Both the position numbers and the translations under genes were made by a program. The notes under the pieces are model-generated. The model was given only the letters and a program-made list of their open reading frames with translations, made no database searches and was not told the origin of the DNA. A DNA stretch of 64,000 bases from Maribacter sp. 4G9 (GTDB lineage Bacteria > Bacteroidota > Bacteroidia > Flavobacteriales > Flavobacteriaceae). Position 1 is the first letter of the stretch. Each line of letters opens with the position of its first letter. The DNA lies in assembly GCF_002742265.1 (NCBI RefSeq), contig NZ_MDGL01000045.1, positions 1 to 64,000 of the forward strand. The letters run 5' to 3'. This document shows, one piece after another, positions 26,438-35,874 of this stretch.

Positions 26438-26779
26438 ATGGCAGATAACGATAATTTTTTTGAAAAGGTCTATGAAGTAGCCAAACAGATACCTTATGGA
26501 AGGGTTACCTCCTATGGTGCCATTGCCAAATATCTAGGGGCCGCCCGTAGTGCCAGAATGGTAGGGTGGGCCATGAACGCCTCCCACAATAGGGATGATA
26601 TTCCCGCCCATAGGGTGGTAAACAAAGCCGGACTTTTAACAGGGAAGCATCATTTTGAGGGTACGAACTTAATGCAGCAATTGTTGGAAAGTGAGGGAGT
26701 AAAGGTCAAGGACAACCAGATACAGAATTTGGCGGGACATTTCTGGGATCCTTGGAAGGAATTGGGTGAAACCCTTTAA
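26438..26779 (+). CDS. Alkyltransferase-like protein (ATL), MGMT family lacking the active Cys
   Basis: A 113-residue protein equal to the MGMT DNA-binding/active-site domain: PYGRVTSYGAIAKYLGAARSARMVGWAMNA. The normal PCHRV active site reads IPAHRVV, with Ala57 in place of the methyl-accepting Cys. Proteins with this change are known as ATLs. They bind O6-alkylguanine without repairing it and flag it for nucleotide excision repair. Its 3' end overlaps the convergent kinase gene by 4 bases. Confidence 0.93.
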   Translation: MADNDNFFEKVYEVAKQIPYGRVTSYGAIAKYLGAARSARMVGWAMNASHNRDDIPAHRVVNKAGLLTGKHHFEGTNLMQQLLESEGVKVKDNQIQNLAGHFWDPWKELGETL

Positions 26780-28122
26780 TCAAAAATCAAGGTAAATACC
26801 GTGTTTTCACTGGAAAGTACTTGGATGCTTCCACCGTGCAATCTCATGATTTGTTTTGAAAGGCTCAAACCAATGCCCGTTCCGGATTTTTTGGTGGTAA
26901 AAAACGGCACGAAAATGGCATCCAATAAATCAGGGGGAATGCCGGGGCCATTATCCCGTACCTGAATGTATTTTTTGTTCATTTCATTGATGCCACAGAT
27001 AAACCTTACTTCCCCATTTTCTTGCCCCTCCAAGGACTGCTTGGCATTTTTTCCCAGGTTTAACAATACTTGGGAGATTTGCTTTTGGTCCACGAACATC
27101 GCTAGGTCTTTTGGGCTAATTTCAAGGTCGATAGTAATTTTGTTTTCCGTATCCTGTTCATCCAACAACAGTTTTACACGTTCCAAAAGTTTATGGGCGG
27201 GAATCAATTCCTTATCCGGTTCCGGTACGCTTAAAAAGGTCCTATAGGATTGAACAAAACTCATAAGGTCGTTCCCTTGGTCTTTGATAACTTCCAATCC
27301 TTTTGCCGTATTCTTGATTTGATCTTTATTAAATTCGTTCGGGTCCGTAAGTGAGCCTCCTTTTTTGAAGTATCGTAGGATGGACTCGGATATCGAAGTT
27401 ATGGGCGTGATGGTATTCATGATTTCATGGGTGAGCACGCGGATCAACTTCACCCATGAATCTGTTTCCTTGTCGTCCAATTCCCTGTGGATATCGTGGA
27501 CAACGACCAGCAATAATTCCTGTTCCTCAATGGTCAAGGGGGTACATTTTATACTTAAATCCCTTTTGCCTCTTTCATTTCCCAATTGGAATATTTTATT
27601 TTCAAATGGGGCCAGATTTTGAAAGAGTTGGTATAGTTCCGTATCCACTTGATTGAGTTGCTTTACGTGGTTCAAGGGCCTGTAATTGAACAAATCCTGA
27701 ACGGTGGGATTGGCAAAAAGAATATGACCCTTGGGATTGATGGTAAAAATCCCAATATCCGCTTGCCGCAGAATTTCTTGATAGTACTGCTCTTGCGCCT
27801 GTTTTTTTAAATGAATGTCCTGTATCATGCTATTGAGCATGTTTAGGCTATGGTTAAGTTCCTCCAAGGATTTTACGCTTAATTTTTCGGGAAATCGCAG
27901 GGTGAAATCCTCATTCTTTATGGCATCAAAAAAATAGGCGATCTTACGATTGGTCTGGTTCACATAATTGATAAGTGCGGATGTTTGTCCAATCAATATC
28001 AAAATACCAATACCACATCCTACATAGTTTCCCTTAAAAAAGAGGTAGGTCGTAACCACAACGGTCAGTACGATCAAAACAATCCTAAATACCAGTTGGA
28101 GGTATATATTGCGGCTTACCAT
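26776..28122 (-). CDS. NtrY-like sensor histidine kinase
   Basis: A 448-residue kinase with two N-terminal membrane helices (about 8-28 and 33-52), a HAMP-like linker and a PAS-like region (about 110-210, DIGIFTINPKGHILFANPT). The kinase core is LIRVLTHEIMNTITPITS (phospho-His232), VLLNLGKNAKQSL, VRDNGPGIP and KSGTGIGLSLSKQI. It follows the sigma-54 regulator gene by 2 bases and is its evident partner. It is convergent with the ATL gene. Confidence 0.93.
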   Translation of the reverse strand: MVSRNIYLQLVFRIVLIVLTVVVTTYLFFKGNYVGCGIGILILIGQTSALINYVNQTNRKIAYFFDAIKNEDFTLRFPEKLSVKSLEELNHSLNMLNSMIQDIHLKKQAQEQYYQEILRQADIGIFTINPKGHILFANPTVQDLFNYRPLNHVKQLNQVDTELYQLFQNLAPFENKIFQLGNERGKRDLSIKCTPLTIEEQELLLVVVHDIHRELDDKETDSWVKLIRVLTHEIMNTITPITSISESILRYFKKGGSLTDPNEFNKDQIKNTAKGLEVIKDQGNDLMSFVQSYRTFLSVPEPDKELIPAHKLLERVKLLLDEQDTENKITIDLEISPKDLAMFVDQKQISQVLLNLGKNAKQSLEGQENGEVRFICGINEMNKKYIQVRDNGPGIPPDLLDAIFVPFFTTKKSGTGIGLSLSKQIMRLHGGSIQVLSSENTVFTLIFD

Positions 28123-28124
28123 AA

Positions 28125-29489
28125 TTATTTAGAGGTTTTTTTAAGCTTATTATAAAGCGTTTGTCTAGAAATCCCCAATGCTTCCGCAGCGGCACTATAG
28201 TTGCCTTCATGTTTGTTCAAGGCGTTGGTTATCATCATCAACTCCATTTCTTCCAAGGTACTGGGGCCATTTTCCAAGGAAAGGGTATTTTTGGATTCCA
28301 ATAAAAAATCATCGGGTTTTAATACATTGCCCTCGCTCAAAATAACGGCCCTCTCCATGGTATGCAGTAACTCCCGCACATTTCCAGGCCAGGCATAGCC
28401 CAGTAGTTTTTCCTGCGCCTGTTGGTTGATGCGCAATCCTTGTTTCCCGTATTTGTTTATGAATTTGTTCAAATAGAAATCTGCCAGCACCAAAATATCA
28501 TTTTCACGTTCACGCAAGGGAGGAACTTCCACACGAATGGTATTGATGCGGTACAATAGATCTTCCCGGAACAGTCCATCGGCAACCATTTGGTCCAAAT
28601 TGCAGTTCGTGGCACAAATTAATCGGATATCAATGGGAACGTTTTTATTGGACCCCACCCTTACTATAACCCTGTTTTGAATGGCCGAAAGCAATTTGGC
28701 CTGCATTTGTAGGGAAAGATTCCCTATTTCGTCCAGGAACAAAGTACCACCATTGGCCGCTTCGAATTTCCCGGCCCTATCATCCTTGGCATCTGTAAAA
28801 GAGCCCTTTACATGACCAAAAAGCTCACTTTCAAATAAATTTTCAGAGATAGACCCCATATCCACCGAAATGAATACTTCGTTTTGCCGTGCCGATAGTT
28901 TATGGAGTTCCCTAGCTATCAACTCCTTTCCGGTTCCATTTTCCCCTGTTACCAAAACATTTACATCCGTTTTGGCCACTTTCTGTACCAAGGATAACAC
29001 GTGGTTCAGGGCCTTGGAATTCCCGATGATGTAGTTGGAATTTTGGTTGATGACCTGCTTTAGGTTGGATTCCTTCTCCTTTAACTGAAGTACTTCCTTT
29101 TGGGTTTTTCTTAATTCGTATGCCGATTTTACGGTTGTCAATAACCGCTCATTGTTCCATGGTTTAAGGATAAAGTCCGAAGCACCTTCCTTTAAAGCTT
29201 CTACGGCAAGGTCGATTGCGCCGTATGCGGTCATCATGATGACGGAAATATGGGGCGCTTTTTTTTTGATTTCCCGAAGCCAGTAAAGTCCTTCGTTCCC
29301 AGTGTTCACGCCAGCGGAAAAATTCATGTCCAACAGTATGATGTCCAACGAATTAAAATTTGGAAAGGACGTGATTTGATTGGGGTTTGAGATGGTCTGT
29401 ACGCTCTTATACTCGAATTGCAACAGTATTTCCAAAGCACTTAAAACGCTCTTATTATCATCAATGACCAATATTTTTGCATCCACCAT
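28125..29489 (-). CDS. NtrC-family sigma-54-dependent response regulator
   Basis: A 454-residue regulator: receiver (D54 in IILLDMNFS), AAA+ domain and Fis-type HTH (NYSAAAEALGISRQTLYNKLKK at the C-terminus). Walker A is GENGTGKE (182-189) and Walker B is TLFLDE (249-254). The sigma-54-contacting loop, usually GAFTGA, reads GSFTDA (229-234). It is divergent from the TolC/ABC cluster, with repeated TTTTACA half-sites in the gap, so it most likely activates that cluster through sigma-54 RNA polymerase and possibly controls itself. Confidence 0.95.
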   Translation of the reverse strand: MVDAKILVIDDNKSVLSALEILLQFEYKSVQTISNPNQITSFPNFNSLDIILLDMNFSAGVNTGNEGLYWLREIKKKAPHISVIMMTAYGAIDLAVEALKEGASDFILKPWNNERLLTTVKSAYELRKTQKEVLQLKEKESNLKQVINQNSNYIIGNSKALNHVLSLVQKVAKTDVNVLVTGENGTGKELIARELHKLSARQNEVFISVDMGSISENLFESELFGHVKGSFTDAKDDRAGKFEAANGGTLFLDEIGNLSLQMQAKLLSAIQNRVIVRVGSNKNVPIDIRLICATNCNLDQMVADGLFREDLLYRINTIRVEVPPLRERENDILVLADFYLNKFINKYGKQGLRINQQAQEKLLGYAWPGNVRELLHTMERAVILSEGNVLKPDDFLLESKNTLSLENGPSTLEEMELMMITNALNKHEGNYSAAAEALGISRQTLYNKLKKTSK

Positions 29490-29554
29490 AATGTGAATAA
29501 TTTGTGGGTTGATACGGATAAAGCTACAAATTGAGGGGATTGGTTTTTAGCAAG

Positions 29555-29672
29555 TGTCAAAATATTTTACAATATCTGTACAACTATTTTACAGTGTGTT
29601 GTTGTTTTACACTGTAAAAAATTTTTAATGTATTGAAAATCAATTTTTTGTATTTATGGCATGTAAATAGTA
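29555..29672 (+). promoter_or_regulatory. Candidate sigma-54 control region, copy A (UAS plus -24/-12-like element)
   Basis: TGTCAAAATATTTTACA at 29555-29571 recurs exactly at 35875-35891. Inverted arms TTTTACAGTGT (29587-29597) and ACACTGTAAAA (29609-29619) form a clean palindromic site. Downstream, TGGCATG at 29657-29663 resembles a sigma-54 -24 box; the -12 box (TAGTA) is poor. The distances between outer half-sites (33 and 55 bases) are whole helical turns. Position and content fit activation by the divergent NtrC-type regulator. Confidence 0.5.
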
Positions 29673-29699
29673 TGTTTTTTGGCATAGCATAAAAAAAGT

Positions 29700-31052
29700 A
29701 TGATACATTTTCTAAGATTATTACTATTTATCTTTCTATTATGGAGTACGTGCCTAATGGCGCAAAAGCCGTGGACCTTGGATGAATGCATCTCCTATGC
29801 CTTGGAAAATAATTTACAATTGAACAATTTTGAATATAACAACCTTTCCAATAAGGAAAGCTATAGACAATCCGTGCGAAACCTATTGCCGGTTTTGAAC
29901 GCCAATTCAGATTATACCATAAATTCCGGTAGGGCGGAAGACCCCAATACGGGTACCTTTGTTGTTCAGGATTTCTTTTCCAATAGCTATTCGTTGCAGT
30001 CCAATATCGATTTGTTCAGGGGTTTTCAAAAAATAAATTCCATTAAGGCGTCCAAATTATTGTACAGTGCCACTAAAGAAGAGGTATTGCAACAAAAGTA
30101 TCTTTTGGCTTTTAGGGTGATGCAGGCGTTTAACAACATCCGCTTTTTTGAAGGGCTGGTGGCGATCGCGAAAGAGCAATTGGAAGTTTCTAGAACCAAT
30201 TATCAACTAGTGGAGAAACAAATCGAGTTGGGATTGATGGCGGGTGCCGATTTGTACGAGGCGCAATCCCTTTTATTGGCCGATGAGCTAAACCTTACCC
30301 AATCTGAAAATCAATTGGCTGCGGCCAAGTTGACGCTGATCCAGGAAATGAACCTGGAGAATACTTCAGACATTCAAATTATCACAGATATGGGCCAAGA
30401 GGTAGAAGCCCAAGTTACAGGGACCATGGAATCTGATTCCGTATATGAGAAGGCCAGGGATTTTTTGCCCTTGATAAAGGCGCAGGAATTACGGGCACAA
30501 GCCGCTAAGAAACAGGTGGGCGTTGCCCGGGGAAATCTATATCCGTCGTTGAGCCTTTTCGCGGGTATTGGAACAGGTTACTTTGAAACCTTTCAGGATT
30601 CCCTAGGCAATACCTTCCCATTTCGTCAGCAGTTCAGGGACAATACCTCTAGGTTTTACGGTATCAGTCTTAGTGTTCCCATAAGTAATGGTTGGTCTGC
30701 AAGATCTAGGGTGAAACAGGCCAAAATAGAAAAGCTACGTCAGGAAAATAATCTGGAAGTTCAGGAGCAAGTCCTTTTCCAGACCATACAGCAGCTTGTT
30801 CAGGAGTACAATTCCTTGCTGGTTGAAATGGAGCAAAGCCAACAAAATATGGAGGCGCAACGATTGTCGTTCACCATAGCACAGAAGCGCTACGAGAAAG
30901 GCATGATCAACGCCATTGAACTTTTCACGGCAAAAAATCTTTTTGCTAGTGCCCAAAACGAGAACTTACAAGTAAGGCTTCGGTCAGAAATAAACAGGAG
31001 TACCTTGGATTTTTATAGGGGATTGCCAGTGTTTGATGTTAAAGCGCATTAG
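29700..31052 (+). CDS. TolC family outer-membrane efflux protein
   Basis: A 450-residue outer-membrane factor with a signal peptide (LLLFIFLLWSTCLMAQ). Two OEP repeats start KPWTLDECISYALENNLQL (about 23-41) and at about residue 245. Long helical stretches suit the periplasmic tunnel. It is the first gene of a plus-strand run with an adaptor, an ATPase and MacB-type permeases, and would form the exit duct of a tripartite exporter. Confidence 0.93.
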   Translation: MIHFLRLLLFIFLLWSTCLMAQKPWTLDECISYALENNLQLNNFEYNNLSNKESYRQSVRNLLPVLNANSDYTINSGRAEDPNTGTFVVQDFFSNSYSLQSNIDLFRGFQKINSIKASKLLYSATKEEVLQQKYLLAFRVMQAFNNIRFFEGLVAIAKEQLEVSRTNYQLVEKQIELGLMAGADLYEAQSLLLADELNLTQSENQLAAAKLTLIQEMNLENTSDIQIITDMGQEVEAQVTGTMESDSVYEKARDFLPLIKAQELRAQAAKKQVGVARGNLYPSLSLFAGIGTGYFETFQDSLGNTFPFRQQFRDNTSRFYGISLSVPISNGWSARSRVKQAKIEKLRQENNLEVQEQVLFQTIQQLVQEYNSLLVEMEQSQQNMEAQRLSFTIAQKRYEKGMINAIELFTAKNLFASAQNENLQVRLRSEINRSTLDFYRGLPVFDVKAH

Positions 31053-31097
31053 CCCCAAAAGCTAAAAATGAAAAGTGAAAAATAACTTTTTACATTA

Positions 31098-31153
31098 TCA
31101 ACAACAACCACAACCACAACAACAACAACAACGAACAACGAACAACGAACAAA
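31098..31153 (+). repeat. Tandem short repeat abutting the adaptor start codon
   Basis: A CAA-rich low-complexity tract passes into three exact heptamers CAACGAA and ends at the ATG of the adaptor gene (31154). It lacks a recognisable ribosome-binding site; the A-rich leader may replace one. Confidence 0.7.
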
Positions 31154-32404
31154 ATGGATATTAAATTAGAAAAGAAAAAAGGATTACGCCCCAAACATTA
31201 TGGGTATATAGCTTTGGGATTATTGTTGTTATTTGTGGGGTATCAGTTGCTTTTTGCCAGTTCTGTTTCCACTTTTAGAACAGAAAAGGATAAGCTTTCA
31301 ATCGCAGAGGTGTCCCAGGGCAAGTTCGATGATTATATCACCATTAACGGAAATGTGGCTCCCATCACCACCATTTATATGGATGCGTATGAGGGAGGAA
31401 GGGTTACCGAAAAATTGATCGAGGAAGGAGCCATGGTCAAAAAAGGCGATATCATCCTAAAACTGGAAAACATGAACCTGTACGAGCAGATTTTGGCCAG
31501 CGAAAGTAATTTGGCCTTGAAACAAAATGACCTTCGTTCCACAAAGTTGACCTTTGATTCCCGTCAGGTAGAGGGAAGGCGTTCCTTGGCAACTGCGAGT
31601 ACAGACCTTCAGCGTTTAAAGCGGAATTATGAACAGAACAAGGCCCTTTACGATGAGGAATTGATTTCCCAGGAGGCGTATCTTACTTCCAAAGAGAACT
31701 ATGAGCTGTCCCAAAAACAATATGAAATAATCAAGCTTCAGACTGAGAACGATGATGAGTTACGTGAAACATCCTTGACGGGTCTTGACAACGATTTGGC
31801 CAGAATGCAGAAGACATTAGGGATGGTATACCAGCGACTGGACCATTTAAATGTGCGCGCCCCTGCCGATGGTCAACTAGGGTTTTTGGATGCCGAAATT
31901 GGGCAAAATATATCGCAAGGGCAACGTATTGGACAGATCAATGTTTTGACCGATTATAAAATCGAAGCCGATATTGATGAGCATTATATCGATCGGGTGA
32001 AAAGGGATTTGAACGCCGTGCTTGAACGGAATGGAACGGAATTTCCTTTAAAGGTAAGAAAGGTATACCCTGAGGTTAGGAATGGAAGATTCCGTGTGGA
32101 TTTGGTCTTTACGGGTGAAAAACCTGAAACGATTCGTACCGGTCAGAGCTATAACATACGGTTGCAATTGGGGGAATCCAGCGATGCCTTATTGGTACCC
32201 AAAGGAAGCTTTTTCCAAAGTACGGGGGGCCAGTGGATATTTGTTGTAGGTCCGGATGGTGAAGAAGCCTTAAAAAGACCTATACGGATAGGGAAACAAA
32301 ATTCAAGGTATTATGAGGTGCTGGAAGGATTGGACGCGGGTGAAAAAGTGATCACCAGCAACTACGACAGCTTTGGGGAAGCGGAAAGAATCGTATTAAA
32401 ATAA
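31154..32404 (+). CDS. HlyD/MacA-like periplasmic adaptor (membrane fusion protein)
   Basis: A 416-residue protein with one N-terminal membrane helix (about 16-35), a biotinyl-lipoyl-like motif (GRVTEKLIEEGAMVKKGDIILKL, about 83-105) and a long coiled-coil hairpin (about 110-225). The second lipoyl half is LNVRAPADGQLGFLDAEIG, followed by beta-barrel and membrane-proximal domains. It should bridge the MacB-type permeases to the TolC gene product 101 bases upstream. Confidence 0.92.
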   Translation: MDIKLEKKKGLRPKHYGYIALGLLLLFVGYQLLFASSVSTFRTEKDKLSIAEVSQGKFDDYITINGNVAPITTIYMDAYEGGRVTEKLIEEGAMVKKGDIILKLENMNLYEQILASESNLALKQNDLRSTKLTFDSRQVEGRRSLATASTDLQRLKRNYEQNKALYDEELISQEAYLTSKENYELSQKQYEIIKLQTENDDELRETSLTGLDNDLARMQKTLGMVYQRLDHLNVRAPADGQLGFLDAEIGQNISQGQRIGQINVLTDYKIEADIDEHYIDRVKRDLNAVLERNGTEFPLKVRKVYPEVRNGRFRVDLVFTGEKPETIRTGQSYNIRLQLGESSDALLVPKGSFFQSTGGQWIFVVGPDGEEALKRPIRIGKQNSRYYEVLEGLDAGEKVITSNYDSFGEAERIVLK

Positions 32405-32467
32405 AAAAACTGTCACATTCAGATGTACTGGATGTCATTATAACAATCAATTTAATCAAAAGTAGAG

Positions 32468-33163
32468 ATGATAACTATCAAAAATTTAAAAAAGAGCTTC
32501 AGGACAGAGGAAGTGGAGACCTTGGCGCTAAATAACGTAAACCTAAAAGTGGAAGATGGTGAATTCGTGGCCATTATGGGACCTTCCGGTTGTGGAAAAT
32601 CTACCCTATTGAACATTATTGGTATGTTGGACAATCCAACTGATGGCAGTTACAACTTTGCCGGTCATGAAGTGGGCGGACTCAAGGAAAGCCAGCGTAC
32701 CCAATTGCGAAAGGGCAATCTTGGTTTTGTATTCCAGAGCTTTAACCTGATCGATGAACTAACGGTCTACGAAAATGTGGAACTACCGCTCATCTATTTA
32801 AAAATGGGAAAGAGCGAGCGAAAGGAAAAAGTGATGAAGGTGCTGGAACGCATGAAAATTGCCCATCGGCAAAAGCATTTTCCGCAGCAATTATCCGGTG
32901 GACAACAACAGCGTGTGGCCATTTCAAGAGCCGTAGTAACCAATCCAAAATTGATTTTGGCGGATGAGCCCACCGGTAACTTGGATTCCAAAAATGGTAT
33001 CGAGGTCATGAATTTGCTAACAGAGCTGAACCAAGAAGGAACGACCATTGTCATGGTTACCCACTCTGACAGGGATTCCCACTATGCCCACAGGGTAGTC
33101 AACTTATTCGATGGACAGATAGTTACAGAAAGTCAAAACCGAGCAATTGGGGCCATGATGTAA
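32468..33163 (+). CDS. ABC transporter ATP-binding protein, MacB/LolD type
   Basis: A 231-residue ATPase: Walker A GPSGCGKST (38-46), Q-loop FVFQSFNLIDELTVYENV, signature LSGGQQQRVAISRA, Walker B LILADEPTGNLDS, and the switch His in VTHSD. This subfamily powers mechanotransmission permeases (MacB, LolCDE, FtsX) rather than importers. It lies ahead of five permease genes and is one of only two ATPases in the cluster. Confidence 0.95.
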   Translation: MITIKNLKKSFRTEEVETLALNNVNLKVEDGEFVAIMGPSGCGKSTLLNIIGMLDNPTDGSYNFAGHEVGGLKESQRTQLRKGNLGFVFQSFNLIDELTVYENVELPLIYLKMGKSERKEKVMKVLERMKIAHRQKHFPQQLSGGQQQRVAISRAVVTNPKLILADEPTGNLDSKNGIEVMNLLTELNQEGTTIVMVTHSDRDSHYAHRVVNLFDGQIVTESQNRAIGAMM

Positions 33164-33182
33164 AGCCTCCCCCGGCCCCTCC

Positions 33183-33208
33183 AATACTTCGACTGCGCTT
33201 AGCACAGG
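33183..33208 (-). repeat. Dispersed repeat, copy 1 (inverted orientation)
   Basis: Read on the minus strand this is CCTGTGCTAAGCGCAGTCGA followed by AGTATT. It is the same element found at 35988, 40993 and 43494 on the plus strand. All copies lie in gaps just upstream of permease genes. Confidence 0.65.
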
Positions 33209-33300
33209 CGGAGAGGAGAAGGAAACATAACTTATTGAACAGTATACAAACAATAAGCAATGGTTTTGAAAATTGTATCTATATAATGTAAGAAGTATTC

Positions 33301-33317
33301 TTGCTAATTGCTAATTG
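33301..33317. repeat. Short heptamer repeat
   Basis: TTGCTAA occurs twice plus three bases, 62 bases before the first permease ATG. It belongs to the period-7 class seen in other gaps of this window. Confidence 0.45.
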
Positions 33318-33378
33318 AAAAAAGGAGTTTATTCATCAATCAAATCCTCATCTAATCAAGGAGACAAAAACAGCAAAC

Positions 33379-35778
33379 ATGATAAAAAACTATATCAAAA
33401 TCGCTTGGCGAAATCTATTAAAGAACAAAGGGTACTCGGCTATTAATATTGGAGGTCTCGCCATAGGAATGACCTGTTTTTTGTTGATTGCGATGTTCAT
33501 TAAGAACGAGCTTTCCTATGATAGCTATCATGAAAAGGGAGATCGAATCTTTAGGGCGGTACATCACAACAGTCCGGATAATACGGAAGACCGATGGATT
33601 TGGGGAAATGCCCCGGTAGGTCCCGCTTTAAAATCCGACTTTCCGGAAATACTAGAAATAGTCCAATTTTCTGGGAGATCAGATGTCCTATTGGAGTATA
33701 ATAAACGTTCCTTCCAAGAGAGCAATTGCTTTTATATGGACCCAACGGTTTTTGATGTCTTTACATGGCCTTTAATTTCCGGCAACCCAAAAACGGCTTT
33801 GGAAGCACCATATTCCATAGTCCTGACGGAAAGTACTGCGAAGAAATATTTTGGAGACGAGGACCCCATGGGCAAGGCTATTAAAGGTGTAGGGGGAAGG
33901 GCAAATGACGGTGTTTATACCGTAATGGGCGTAATGAAAGATGTACCCTCAAATTCACATTTCAACTTTGATGTGCTGATGTCCATGAGTTCTTTTTATG
34001 AGACCAGGCCTGAAATTTTCGATTTTTGGGGCTATGTAGATTTCTACACCTATTTTCTTGTTGATGAGAATTTCGACCAACAGGCATTTCAGGCAAAAAT
34101 GCCAGCATTCTTAGAGAGGAATCGCCCAGAAGAAGATGCCGAATATTACTACGACCTTTCTTTTGAACCTTTGAGTGAGGCGTACTTACAATCTGAAGCT
34201 GCAAGGCAGCCAGGTATTACGGGCAGCCTTTCCAATATCTACATCTTTGCCATCATTGGACTCTTCATCCTGATTATTGCATGTATCAATTTTATGAATT
34301 TGGCAACGGCCCGCTCCTTGGAAAGAGCAAAGGAGGTCGGGATTAGGAAAGTGATTGGAGCGAACAAGAAAGGATTGGTGTATCAGTTTCTGGGAGAGTC
34401 GTTGACTATGGTTTTTTTAGCATCGATATTAGGCATTGCCTTGGTATTTCTATGTCTTCCTGCGATGCGTGGAATTACCGGAAAACCATTTTTAACGGAG
34501 GAAATTTTTGACAGCTCTACAGTATTGCTATATGCCGGAATGGCTTTGATCATTGGACTTTTATCCGGTAGCTATCCCGCTTTTGTGCTCTCAAGTTTTA
34601 AACCTTCAAGCGTATTAAAAGGTGTTTTTAGAACATCGCAAAACGGAAATAGGCTAAGGAAAGGATTGGTCATATTTCAATTTAGTCTATCCATAGCATT
34701 GATAGCCAGCACGGTAATAGTGTATTTTCAGTTGGGATTCATGTTGGACAAAAATCTGGGATTTGACAGGGAGCAGCAATTGGTCATCGATTTTAATTGG
34801 GACGGGGAAGTACTTGATAATATGGAAACCATAAAAAGTGAGTTTATGGAACTCCCCGAAGTGGTTTCGGTAGCCGGTTCGCGCACTGTGCCAGGAAGTC
34901 ATTTTCCTGCTGCGGGAACAAGTATTCAGACGCCAGAAGGTCAAATGAAAAACTTTGACCCATTTCTATATGAAATCGATTTTGATTTTATTCCGCACTA
35001 CGAAATAGAAGTTGTTGCCGGACGGCCGTATTCACGGGAGTTCGTTACAGATTCCACTCAGGCCATGGTGGTCAATGAAGCTGCGGCAAAAAGTTTTGGT
35101 TATGCCAACCCAGAGGATATAATCGGTAAGCGCTTTGAACAATGGGGTCGCGAAGGTACCATTATAGGCGTAGTAAAGGATTTCAACTACTTGTCCTTGC
35201 ATCAAAAAGTGGCACCATTGACTTTACGTTATTCGCAGTATGGTAAATACCTTTCTTTAAAAGTGAAATCGGAGAACATTCAACAAGCGATATCCAATAT
35301 TGAAAATAAATGGGCAGAACTGGTGCCCCACCGCCCTTTTCTTTATAGTTTCTTGGATGACTCCTTTAACCAACAGTATGAGGCCGACTTCAAGTTTAAA
35401 AACCTATTCACCATTTTTTCCTTTCTCGCCATTTTAATCGCTTGTTTGGGATTGTTGGGGTTGGCCACCTATAGTGCCGTTCAAAGAACCAAGGAGATAG
35501 GAGTACGCAAGGTTTTAGGGGCCGAGGTATCAAGTATTGCTTTGCTGTTGTCTAAAGATTTTTTGAAGTTGGTATTATTGGCCATTTTGATTGCAACACC
35601 CTTTTCTTGGTATGCCATGAACAAATGGTTAAACGACTATGCGTACCAGATTGATATACAGTGGTGGGTCTTTGCCCTTTCGGGGGGGATTGCATTGGCT
35701 ATAGCCTTGGCCACAGTAAGCTTCCAAGCCATAAAAGCGGCAAGGGCCAACCCCGTAAAAAGCTTAAGAACAGAGTAA
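33379..35778 (+). CDS. MacB/FtsX-type ABC permease 1
   Basis: A 799-residue permease with two MacB-like halves. The first membrane helix (about 21-42) is followed by a large periplasmic domain and an FtsX core (about 283-450) with coupling sequence RAKEVGIRKVIGA. A second periplasmic domain leads to a C-terminal FtsX core (about 675-790) with RTKEIGVRKVLGA. It ends NPVKSLRTE, as its paralogues do. It is the first of five in a row and closest to the TolC/adaptor/ATPase genes. Duplicated permeases of this size differ from E. coli MacB, which has one half plus a fused ATPase. Confidence 0.93.
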   Translation: MIKNYIKIAWRNLLKNKGYSAINIGGLAIGMTCFLLIAMFIKNELSYDSYHEKGDRIFRAVHHNSPDNTEDRWIWGNAPVGPALKSDFPEILEIVQFSGRSDVLLEYNKRSFQESNCFYMDPTVFDVFTWPLISGNPKTALEAPYSIVLTESTAKKYFGDEDPMGKAIKGVGGRANDGVYTVMGVMKDVPSNSHFNFDVLMSMSSFYETRPEIFDFWGYVDFYTYFLVDENFDQQAFQAKMPAFLERNRPEEDAEYYYDLSFEPLSEAYLQSEAARQPGITGSLSNIYIFAIIGLFILIIACINFMNLATARSLERAKEVGIRKVIGANKKGLVYQFLGESLTMVFLASILGIALVFLCLPAMRGITGKPFLTEEIFDSSTVLLYAGMALIIGLLSGSYPAFVLSSFKPSSVLKGVFRTSQNGNRLRKGLVIFQFSLSIALIASTVIVYFQLGFMLDKNLGFDREQQLVIDFNWDGEVLDNMETIKSEFMELPEVVSVAGSRTVPGSHFPAAGTSIQTPEGQMKNFDPFLYEIDFDFIPHYEIEVVAGRPYSREFVTDSTQAMVVNEAAAKSFGYANPEDIIGKRFEQWGREGTIIGVVKDFNYLSLHQKVAPLTLRYSQYGKYLSLKVKSENIQQAISNIENKWAELVPHRPFLYSFLDDSFNQQYEADFKFKNLFTIFSFLAILIACLGLLGLATYSAVQRTKEIGVRKVLGAEVSSIALLLSKDFLKLVLLAILIATPFSWYAMNKWLNDYAYQIDIQWWVFALSGGIALAIALATVSFQAIKAARANPVKSLRTE

Positions 35779-35874
35779 AGCAATTTAATATGCTTTTCTG
35801 ATTTAGACATGTTGATTATAAAGGGGTTTTAGAATTTTTTGGAGGGGCTTCCTGTAAATATATTGTACATGATT

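Noticed and set aside
29679-29695. Second sigma-54-like box TTGGCATAGCATAAAA before the TolC gene
   Set aside because: No G or GC at the -12 position and too close to the ATG at 29700; the box at 29657 is the better candidate.
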